64,000 nucleotides of DNA from Clostridia bacterium (GTDB taxonomy: Bacteria > Bacillota > Clostridia > Christensenellales > Aristaeellaceae), in the NCBI GenBank assembly GCA_017550745.1, contig JAFZOG010000031.1, positions 59,080-123,079 on the forward strand, in the 5' to 3' direction. The notes below the pieces were generated by a model that worked only from the letters and a program-made list of their open reading frames with translations, did no database searches and had not been told where the DNA came from. How positions within the stretch are numbered: position 1 is the first letter of the stretch; each line of letters opens with the position of its first letter. Below are positions 51,631-58,985 of this stretch, one piece after another. Both the position numbers and the translations under genes were made by a program.

Positions 51631-53730
51631 TCAATCGTTCAGTTCCAGCTTCACGGCGGGATGGCCGGTCAGCTGTTCGGTGCGGGCGTCGGGCTGGCCC
51701 ATACCGACGTACAGGACCACCTTTCCTTCGCGGATGAACTCACCGTTCTCATTGACCACCTTGAAGGCTTCCGGATCCACGGAAATGGTGAAGCCCTGGC
51801 AGGAGCCCGCGGGCACGCTGACCCGCCGGAACGCGCACAGCCTGGGGTTCAGCGGCGCGTTTTCGCTGCCCTCGTTCTGGCAGTAGATCTGCACCACGTC
51901 GTCGGTGCTGGCTTTTCCCGCGTTGCACACGATCACTTCCACCAGGCACCGGCTATTCTCAGCCCGCACCGACGCGCCTTTCACGTACACATCGCCGTAG
52001 GTGAGGCCGTATCCGAAGGGATACAGGGGCGTGCCGGGGAAATAGCGGTAGGTGCGGCCTTTCAGGGCGTAGTCCGTAAAGTCCGGCATTTGGGCCAGCT
52101 GCTCATTATAGTAGAAGGTAACGGGCAGCTTGCCGGAGGGGGAAGCGTGCCCCAGCAGCAAATCTGCCACGGCCCTGCCGCCCTGGGCGCCGGGATACCA
52201 GGCCGCCAGCACGGCGTCGGCCTGCTCTCCCGCTTCCTGCAGGTCAATGGCGCTGCCGGCGGTGAGCACGATAACGGTGGGCTTGCCCACCTTCAGCACC
52301 GCATTCATCAGGCGGCGCTGGGACGCGGGCAGCAGCAGGTCGATCTTGTCGGCGGAGCCGAAGGGATTGCCGGTATCGCCCTGCTCCCCTTCCAGCGTCT
52401 CGTCCAGCCCCACCACCAGCACCACGGCGTCGCTGTTCTCCGCCACGGCCAGCGCTTCGCTGAGGCGGTCATCCGGCTCCTGGGCCAGGCCGCTCATCTT
52501 GTCGCGGAACAAATGGCAGCCCTCGGAGCAAAGCACCCGGGCCTTGCCCTTGAGCGCCTCCTGCAGGCCCCGCTGGATGGTGATGTACTGGGAGGAAGCG
52601 CCGTGATAGTTGCCGACCAGGGAAGAAACCGCGTCGGCGTTGGGGCCGATGACGCCCAGGGTCTTGATTTTGTTTTCGTCCAGCGGCAGCACGCCGTTGT
52701 TTTTCAGCAGCACGCAGCCTTCCCGTGCGGCAGCGTCAGCCTTCTGCTGATGCGCTTCGCACTCCACCACCGTATAGGGGATGTCGTCATATTCGCTGCC
52801 CTCGCCCATGATGCCCAGCATGTAGCGGGTGGTGAACAGGCGCACGGCGCTCTCCCGGACGGTTTCTTCCTTTACCTTGCCCGCGATCACCGCCGCGACC
52901 AGCTTTTCATAGGTGCAGCCGCAGTTCAGGTCACAGCCCGCGTTCACCGCCATCGCGGCGGAATCCACGGGATTGTCGGTGACATGGTGCCCGTCGTGGA
53001 AATCCTTGATGGCCCAGCAGTCGGACACGAAATGGCCTTCAAAGCCCCAGTCCTTCAAATGCTTCATCAGGTCGCTGTTGGCGCAGCAGGGCTCGCCGTT
53101 GGTACGGTTGTACGCGCCCATCACGGATTCGACCTTCGCTTCCTTCACCAGTTTCTTGAAAGCGGGCAGGTAGGTTTCCTCCATATCCTTTCTGCTGGCG
53201 ACGGCGTTAAACTCATGGCGCAGATCCTCCGGGCCGGAATGGACGGCAAAGTGCTTGGCGCAGGCGGAAGCCTTCATCACCTCGCCCTTGCCCTGCAAGC
53301 CGCGCACGTACGCCGCGCCGATCTCGCCGGTGAGCGTCGGATCCTCGCCGAAGGTCTCCTGGCCGCGGCCCCAGCGGGGATCGCGGAAAATATTGATGTT
53401 GGGGCTCCAGAAGGTGAGGCCCTTGTAAATATCCCGGTCGCCGTGGCGGGAGGCGGCGTTGTACTTGGCGCGGCCCTCCGTGGCGCTTACGTCGCCCAGT
53501 TCCTCCACCAGCTTGGGATCAAAGGTGGCGGCCATGCCGATGGCCTGGGGATACATGGTGGCCATGCCCGCCCTGGCCACTCCGTGCAGCGCTTCATTCC
53601 ACCAGTTATAGGCCGGCACGCCCAGCCGCTCGATGGCGGGGGCCTGATAGCTCATTTGGGACGCCGCTTCCTCCAGGGTCATTTTTTCCACCAGCGCCTG
53701 CGCCTTTTTCCGTGCTTCTTCACGCTTCAT
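51631..53730 (-). CDS. GH3 beta-glycosidase (beta-glucosidase/xylosidase type)
   Basis: A 699-residue GH3 enzyme: TIM barrel (about 1-330), alpha/beta sandwich (about 340-560) and fibronectin III-like domain (about 590-690). The nucleophile is D237 in GHFVSDCWAI; KH (159-160) is the substrate-binding pair. NIFRDPRWGRGQETFGEDP is typical of the xylosidase/glucosidase branch. No signal peptide, so it acts on imported oligosaccharides. It follows a sugar isomerase gene by 15 bp. Confidence 0.92.
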   Translation of the reverse strand: MKREEARKKAQALVEKMTLEEAASQMSYQAPAIERLGVPAYNWWNEALHGVARAGMATMYPQAIGMAATFDPKLVEELGDVSATEGRAKYNAASRHGDRDIYKGLTFWSPNINIFRDPRWGRGQETFGEDPTLTGEIGAAYVRGLQGKGEVMKASACAKHFAVHSGPEDLRHEFNAVASRKDMEETYLPAFKKLVKEAKVESVMGAYNRTNGEPCCANSDLMKHLKDWGFEGHFVSDCWAIKDFHDGHHVTDNPVDSAAMAVNAGCDLNCGCTYEKLVAAVIAGKVKEETVRESAVRLFTTRYMLGIMGEGSEYDDIPYTVVECEAHQQKADAAAREGCVLLKNNGVLPLDENKIKTLGVIGPNADAVSSLVGNYHGASSQYITIQRGLQEALKGKARVLCSEGCHLFRDKMSGLAQEPDDRLSEALAVAENSDAVVLVVGLDETLEGEQGDTGNPFGSADKIDLLLPASQRRLMNAVLKVGKPTVIVLTAGSAIDLQEAGEQADAVLAAWYPGAQGGRAVADLLLGHASPSGKLPVTFYYNEQLAQMPDFTDYALKGRTYRYFPGTPLYPFGYGLTYGDVYVKGASVRAENSRCLVEVIVCNAGKASTDDVVQIYCQNEGSENAPLNPRLCAFRRVSVPAGSCQGFTISVDPEAFKVVNENGEFIREGKVVLYVGMGQPDARTEQLTGHPAVKLELND

Positions 53731-53745
53731 TTTTCTTACCCCTTT

Positions 53746-54600
53746 TTATATTCTCATTGCCAACCGTTCCAAATATTCTCTCGCCGCCTGGGCGTTATCC
53801 GGTTTGGTGTCCTCCAGCGTCATGGGCAGATCGTTTTCTTTGGCGAAGGGCAGCAGATCGCCGTAATACATGGTGCCCATTCCGCAGGGGCGGAAGTCCA
53901 CCTGCTCCTCGCCGGGCTTATCCGGGTTCACGGCAAAGTCCTTCATATGCAGCACGCGCACCTGGCTGCCCAGCCGCCTGACCGCCTCCCGGATGATGCT
54001 TTCCGCCCGGTCCGCCGTGCTGTTGCTCACCAGGTTCACGGCGTCCAAGATGATCTTTACGCTGTCGGATTTTACGGTATCCAGCATCCGCTCCGCCCGC
54101 TGGGGATTGGAAATGATGTGGGTGCATACCGGCTCGATGGCCATGACCGCCCCCACTTCTTCCGCATACCGCGCCACCGGCAGGAAGCCCTTGATAAACA
54201 GCTGGAACGCTTCCTCGGACTTGGGCGCGGGACCGTCAGAGAATTTTGTTTCCTTAAGGGCGTAGGTTTCGGAGCCCACCACCCGGGCCCCGATCCATGT
54301 GGCAAAGCGCAGATGGGCCTTATAAATTTCCTGGGTCTTTTCCAGGGTTTCCTCGTCCGGATTCGCCAGGTTCAGGTAACAGCCCAGCACCGCGCATTCC
54401 ATCCGGTTTTCTGAAAAAGCCGCCCGCACCTGCGCCGCCAGTTCCTCCGTCAGCAGCTTCGGCGCGTCCTGCATGGAAAAGCTGTCAACGGCTTTGCTCA
54501 TCGCCAGGTGCGCGCATGAAAAGCCCTGCGCCCTGGCAAAGCCCAGCCGTTCCGTCAGCCTTCCCGGCGCCGTGTCGTGAAGCCGGATCCCGATATTCAT
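53746..54600 (-). CDS. TIM-barrel sugar phosphate isomerase/epimerase
   Basis: A 284-residue protein of the xylose isomerase-like AP endonuclease 2 superfamily. Probable metal ligands are the glutamate in VMAIEPV, the aspartate in KIILDAVN, the histidine in RVLHMKDF, and the glutamate in MTLEDTK. The substrate is not known. First gene of a two-gene transcript with GH3, behind a minus-strand promoter. Confidence 0.85.
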   Translation of the reverse strand: MNIGIRLHDTAPGRLTERLGFARAQGFSCAHLAMSKAVDSFSMQDAPKLLTEELAAQVRAAFSENRMECAVLGCYLNLANPDEETLEKTQEIYKAHLRFATWIGARVVGSETYALKETKFSDGPAPKSEEAFQLFIKGFLPVARYAEEVGAVMAIEPVCTHIISNPQRAERMLDTVKSDSVKIILDAVNLVSNSTADRAESIIREAVRRLGSQVRVLHMKDFAVNPDKPGEEQVDFRPCGMGTMYYGDLLPFAKENDLPMTLEDTKPDNAQAAREYLERLAMRI

Positions 54601-54650
54601 ACGTTTCTTTTCCTTCCTCCCGGCAGACTGCCGCAGCTTTTATCCTGTCC

Positions 54651-54680
54651 ATGATAGCAAAAAAAGGAAAGGATGTAAAG
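54651..54680 (-). promoter_or_regulatory. promoter of the sugar isomerase/GH3 genes
   Basis: Minus strand TTTACA (54680-54675), 18-bp spacer, TATCAT (54656-54651) preceded by TGC. Confidence 0.6.
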
Positions 54681-54720
54681 AACAAAAACAGCCTGGATAT
54701 AATCGGTTGTTGCGGTATCG

Positions 54721-54821
54721 TTCCCATTCAGCTAACGCTGAATGGGAAGCAACCTACGGTTGCTCCTCGGCGACGTACACGCCGCCGCCTGCGGATTACA
54801 GTCGGGGGAGCTCCCCCCGAC
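54721..54821. repeat. cluster of four tandem hairpins
   Basis: In 101 bases: TTCCCATTCAGC/GCTGAATGGGAA (12-bp stem, 4-base loop), GCAACC-tac-GGTTGC type stem (54749-54763), CGGCG/CGCCG (54768-54784), and GTCGGGGG/CCCCCGAC (54801-54821). It lies between divergent promoters and is probably not part of either leader. It may be a REP- or MITE-like insertion; no coding potential. Confidence 0.65.
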
Positions 54822-54894
54822 ACCCCCCGCCGGAAATGCTGCTTGGTCTCTTCCAAATAGGTAAATGGTAACGCGGTATCGGACGAAAACGTCA

Positions 54895-54923
54895 TTGACG
54901 GGAAAAACAAAAGGATTTATAAT
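54895..54923 (+). promoter_or_regulatory. promoter of the E2-like gene
   Basis: TTGACG, 17-bp spacer, perfect TATAAT, 35 bp before the start. Confidence 0.8.
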
Positions 54924-54958
54924 GAATCCGAGATTTGATTGAACCGGAGGGATCACGC

Positions 54959-55885
54959 ATGTTTGGACGCAGAGCGGACGGACGGGTGCTGAAAAATATC
55001 GACCCCATCATCGCCCTCACCCCTTATCTGATGCCCATGCGCTGCGACGCGCAGGTGATGTCCAATTATAAGCTGGACTATGAAAAAATGGCCCGGTATA
55101 TTGTGGAGCAGGGAAACAAGGGGCATAAGCTCACCTTTATGGAAATCATTATCGCCGCGTATGTGCGCACGGTCTCCCAGCTGCCGGAAATCAACCGCTT
55201 CGTGGTGAACAAGCGGCTGTACGCCCGCACCCAGCTGACCGTGTCCTTCGCCCTGCTCAAGGACACCGGCGATCCCAACAAGATCGAGGAAAACACGGTG
55301 AAATGCTATTTCGACCCCCACGACACCATCTATGACGTGGCCGAGCGCATCAACGCCGCCATTGCGCAGAACCGCAAGGAGGAAGCGGACAACTCCACCA
55401 TGAAGGTGGCCAAGCTGCTGCTGAATCCCATCCTGGCCAACATCGTGGTCGCTTTCGCCAGGCTGACCGACCGCTACGGCATCCTGCCCAAGTACATCCT
55501 GGACGCCTCCCCCTTCCACACCTCCATGTTTTTCACCCAGATGGCGTCCATCGGCATGCCTGCCGTAAACCACCATATCTACAATTTCGGCACCACCTCC
55601 CTGTTCGTTTCCATGGGATCCATTCAGCGGGAAACCGTCATCGGCCCCGACGGCAAGGCGGTCAGGAAGCGCTGGCTGCCTGTGGGCTTCACCGCCGACG
55701 AGCGCATCTGCGCCGGCGCGGAATGGGCCAAGCTGGTGGATCGGGTGATGTATTATATCGGGCATTTGGAGGAGCTGGAGACCCCGCCTGAAGCCGTGCT
55801 TTTCGAGGAAGGAAACGAATACTCCGTCCCCAAATACATTCTCAGGCAGCAGGAGAAACAGCAGAAAAAGAGCATCGCGGGATAA
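54959..55885 (+). CDS. 2-oxoacid dehydrogenase E2-like acyltransferase homologue lacking catalytic residues
   Basis: A 308-residue stand-alone homologue of the E2 catalytic (CAT-like) domain; no lipoyl or binding domain is present. The region matching the catalytic HHRxxDG motif reads DERICAG (247-253), so His is replaced by E248 and Asp by A252. SFALLKDTGD, KLLLNPIL and the final GFT-DER region follow a clostridial subgroup I recall with the DER form. A non-acyltransferase or scaffold role is likely. GGAGGGATC precedes the ATG. Confidence 0.82.
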   Translation: MFGRRADGRVLKNIDPIIALTPYLMPMRCDAQVMSNYKLDYEKMARYIVEQGNKGHKLTFMEIIIAAYVRTVSQLPEINRFVVNKRLYARTQLTVSFALLKDTGDPNKIEENTVKCYFDPHDTIYDVAERINAAIAQNRKEEADNSTMKVAKLLLNPILANIVVAFARLTDRYGILPKYILDASPFHTSMFFTQMASIGMPAVNHHIYNFGTTSLFVSMGSIQRETVIGPDGKAVRKRWLPVGFTADERICAGAEWAKLVDRVMYYIGHLEELETPPEAVLFEEGNEYSVPKYILRQQEKQQKKSIAG

Positions 55886-55945
55886 CGCTTTGCTTTGGAC
55901 GGAATGGCAAACATGCCTTTTCCGTACTGTCTGAACATAATAAGA

Positions 55946-56012
55946 GCGGAGCCGAGGGATCTGGCTGCCCATGCAGCGGTATTTTCAGATTCCTCGGCTC
56001 CGCGGCCTTTTG
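55946..56012. terminator. strong intrinsic terminator
   Basis: GCGGAGCCGAGG-ATCTG pairs with CAGAT-CCTCGGCTCCGC, then GGCCTTTTGTTC. It lies between convergent genes and may also stop the histidine kinase transcript. Confidence 0.88.
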
Positions 56013-56065
56013 TTCGGAACGGTATGTATTTTATGGTCATCCTTCAATCTGCGTATCGCCAACCG

Positions 56066-57592
56066 TCACTTTTTCAGCAGATACTTTCTGATGGTGGCGT
56101 ACAGCATATCCGGGTCGGCGGGCTTGGGCAGGTGGTGGTTCATGCCCGCTTCCAGGGATTGCTGCACGTCCTCTTCAAAGGCGTTGGCGGTCAGGGCGAT
56201 GATGGGCACGGTTTTCGCGTCGGGCCGATCCAGCGCGCGGATGGAGCGGGCGGCGGTGAGGCCGTTCATCACGGGCATCCGCAAATCCATCAGGATCACA
56301 TCGTAATAGCCCGCCTCATGGGCTGAGAACATGTCTACCGCGATCTGGCCGTTTTCCGCGTGCTCGGCGGACATGCCCTCCATGTCCAGCAGATCCATCA
56401 CGATTTCAGCGTTGATTTCCATATCCTCCACCACCAGCGCCCGGCGGCCTTCCATGGAAGGAAGCGCTTCCTCCTGTTTCGGCCCGTCGCCCGGCTGCTG
56501 CTGGGAGGCAGGTTGGGCCGGCTCGTCCTCTACGGCTTCCAAAGGCAGCGTGACAGTGAACATGCTGCCTTTGCCTTTTTCGCTCTCCACCGTGATTTCA
56601 CCGCCCATGATTTCCACCAGCCGCTTGGTGAGCGGCATCCCCAGGCCGGTGCCGCCGTAGGCATTGGTGCTGGATGCGTCCTCCTGGGAAAACACGTTGA
56701 AAATTTGGGGCAGAAACTCGGCGCTCATGCCCACGCCGTTGTCCTTCATGGTGAATACCAGCGCGCCCTGCTCATTTTTTCCGACGGAAAAAGCGACGAA
56801 CCCGCCTGCATCGGTGAATTTTACGGCATTGCCCAGGATGTTGATGAGCACCTGCCTCAGCTTCATGGCGTCGCCAAGATAGGTATCCCCGATGTTCATG
56901 GCGGCGTTGCTGATGTAGTCCAGCCCCTTTTCCCGGCATTGGCTCTCGATGATGCTGTTCACCAGCATCAGCGTGTCCCGGAGGGAGAACCGCTCGTTTT
57001 TCAGGGTCAGATGGCCGGTTTCGATGCGGTTCATGTCCAGCACATCGTTGATCAGGTCCAGCAGATGCCTGGCGCTGGCGTCGATTTTTTCCAGATAGCC
57101 GCGCATCTGGGGCGTAATGCCCGGCTCATGCAGGGCCAGGTTGTCCAGGCCGATGATGGCGTTCATGGGCGAACGCATTTCGTGGCTCATGGTGGACAGA
57201 AAAGCGCTCTTGGCATTGCTGCTCGCCTCCGCCGCCATCAGCTCGGCTTCCAGCCGTTCGCTCTGCTGGATGCGGGTGGTGATGTGCCGCAGGAGCAGAA
57301 ACACAATGAAAACAAAGATACTGCCGCCGAACAGGATGCCGGAGATGATCACGTCCGGCTTGCCGAACAGGCCCACAGCCAGATAACCGAACAGGAACAT
57401 CACCAGCAAAATAATCGGAATATAAATCTCCAGCTTCGCGTGCTGGTCCCATTTCTCCATCCTCACGATCCGGCGCGCAAAGCGGGAATAACTGATGATG
57501 TTGTACACCATCAGCGCGCTGCCAAGATAAACCATCCCGTAAACCAGATACGTCAGCATATCCTCTTTGGCCCCCTCCGTGATCGAAAACAA
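56066..57592 (-). CDS. hybrid histidine kinase with C-terminal receiver
   Basis: A 508-residue protein. Three membrane segments (about 12-33, 55-77, 82-102) without a sizeable external sensor, then HisKA with H137 in STMSHEMRSP, HATPase_c (NILGNAVKF, DNGVGM, GGTGLGMPL), a linker rich in P and Q, and a receiver domain with phospho-acceptor in VILMDLRMPVMNG. No output regulator is adjacent, so it likely passes phosphate to a distant HPt or regulator. Start is TTG; an ATG 11 codons later is equally plausible. Confidence 0.88.
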   Translation of the reverse strand: MFSITEGAKEDMLTYLVYGMVYLGSALMVYNIISYSRFARRIVRMEKWDQHAKLEIYIPIILLVMFLFGYLAVGLFGKPDVIISGILFGGSIFVFIVFLLLRHITTRIQQSERLEAELMAAEASSNAKSAFLSTMSHEMRSPMNAIIGLDNLALHEPGITPQMRGYLEKIDASARHLLDLINDVLDMNRIETGHLTLKNERFSLRDTLMLVNSIIESQCREKGLDYISNAAMNIGDTYLGDAMKLRQVLINILGNAVKFTDAGGFVAFSVGKNEQGALVFTMKDNGVGMSAEFLPQIFNVFSQEDASSTNAYGGTGLGMPLTKRLVEIMGGEITVESEKGKGSMFTVTLPLEAVEDEPAQPASQQQPGDGPKQEEALPSMEGRRALVVEDMEINAEIVMDLLDMEGMSAEHAENGQIAVDMFSAHEAGYYDVILMDLRMPVMNGLTAARSIRALDRPDAKTVPIIALTANAFEEDVQQSLEAGMNHHLPKPADPDMLYATIRKYLLKK

Positions 57593-57679
57593 GTTTTCTC
57601 ACCGCTGAAAGCAGTCAGCCGCTTTCCCTTCCGGGAAAGCCACGCGACCATCCTTTTGCCATTTTGTGAAGCCGCCGCG

Positions 57680-58240
57680 TCAGAACTGGAAAACGATCCC
57701 CGCCGCTGCCGCGATGGCGATAAAGACCACCGGGCTCCATTTCAGCTTCCTTTGGGCAATGAAAATGGCCGCTCCCAGGATCAGTGCCTTCCACAGAAAG
57801 AATCCGCCGTAATCTTTCGCGGCCAGCGCGTCCATATTCACCAGCGCCACCTTCGCCACGTTCAGCCCCGCGGCGGTGATCATGGCGATGGAGGCTGGGC
57901 GCAGCCCGTAAAACGCGCCTTCCACATAGCGGTTGTTCCGGAATTTTTCCAGGAACTTGGCGATGATCAGAATGATGATGACCGACGGCGCGGCCAGGCC
58001 CAGGGACGCGGTGACGCCGCCCAGCACCCCGGCGGTGGTAAAGCCCGCGTACGTGGACATATTGATGCCGATGGGCCCGGGCGTGGATTCGGACACGGCG
58101 ATCATATCGGCAATGTCCGCGGTGGTAAACCATTTGGTGGTATTGCTCATCTCATACAGGAAAGGCAGGGTGGCCAGGCCGCCGCCTACGGAAAACAGGC
58201 CGGTCTTAAAAAACTCGGCAAACAGGCGCAGGAAAATCAT
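57680..58240 (-). CDS. chromate transporter half protein, second subunit
   Basis: A 186-residue membrane protein with the ChrA half-domain pattern: FKTGLFSVGGGLATLPFLYE at the start, SESTPGPIGINMSTYAG, and GFYGLRPA-like (GAFYGLRPASIAMI). Its start overlaps the first subunit's stop (ATGA). Pairs with the first half to form the CHR transporter; natural substrate in anaerobes is uncertain. Confidence 0.88.
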   Translation of the reverse strand: MIFLRLFAEFFKTGLFSVGGGLATLPFLYEMSNTTKWFTTADIADMIAVSESTPGPIGINMSTYAGFTTAGVLGGVTASLGLAAPSVIIILIIAKFLEKFRNNRYVEGAFYGLRPASIAMITAAGLNVAKVALVNMDALAAKDYGGFFLWKALILGAAIFIAQRKLKWSPVVFIAIAAAAGIVFQF

Positions 58241-58821
58241 GCTTGCCCGCCCCCCTCCGGATTTTTCGCAGCGTCCTTCCTGCGCAGGGAAATGACTATG
58301 CCCAGGCAGCCCGCCAATATCACCAGCACAGCGGCGGGAATCTTCACCGGCAGCAGGGAGGAAAAAGCGTTGAGGGCAAACACCGCCAGATAAATCGCCA
58401 GCGCGATGCCGTCCACCACCGATTTTTTCCACAGCCGAAGCACCGCCTGCAGAATCAGCACACACACGCACACGCGGATGCCCGCGAAAGCGTGCTGCAC
58501 AATGGGGTATTCGGCAAAGTTCTGCAAAAACGCGGCAATCAGCGTGATGATCACCAGCGGCCCTGTCAGAAAGCCCAGCATGGCGGCCAGCGCGCCTTTC
58601 ACCCCCGCTTTCTTTTCCCCGATAAACGTGCTCACGTTCAGCGCGATGACTCCCGGCGTGCATTGGCCGATGGAAAAATAATCACGCAGGTCGTCCATGT
58701 TCGTCCAGCGGCGCTTGTCCACCAGCTCCCGCTCCAGGATCGGCAGCATGGCGTAGCCGCCCCCGAAGGTCACGCAGCCGATCTGGGCGAAGGTAATATA
58801 CAGCTCCAGGAGTACATTCAT
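58237..58821 (-). CDS. chromate transporter half protein, first subunit
   Basis: A 194-residue ChrA half: LLELYITFAQIGCVTFGGGYAMLPILERELVDKRRW, then IGQCTPGVIALNVSTFIG. Short-chain CHR proteins are normally encoded as such tandem pairs. ATG 58821 matches the family start and has GGGGAGC upstream. Confidence 0.88.
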   Translation of the reverse strand: MNVLLELYITFAQIGCVTFGGGYAMLPILERELVDKRRWTNMDDLRDYFSIGQCTPGVIALNVSTFIGEKKAGVKGALAAMLGFLTGPLVIITLIAAFLQNFAEYPIVQHAFAGIRVCVCVLILQAVLRLWKKSVVDGIALAIYLAVFALNAFSSLLPVKIPAAVLVILAGCLGIVISLRRKDAAKNPEGGGQA

Positions 58822-58985
58822 TCCGGCTCCCCATTTCCTTAAAATTCCATATGCAGCTTTATTTATTTTATTCGACGCAATGATACTTTTTCCCTTCATT
58901 TCCCGATATTTTTCACCGGGGGAGGTTTGCCTTTCCTTTTTCAGGCGGATGTGGTAAAATAGGCGGTGGAAAGCGGGGGAACGCG

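Noticed and set aside
51661-54414. 917-residue open frame on the plus strand
   Set aside because: Antisense to GH3 and the sugar isomerase gene; its translation is low-complexity (G, A, H, V, Q) with no family match.
57680-58821. Frameshifted single chrA gene
   Set aside because: Two-gene short CHR pairs are the normal arrangement; both halves have complete ends and an ATGA overlap.
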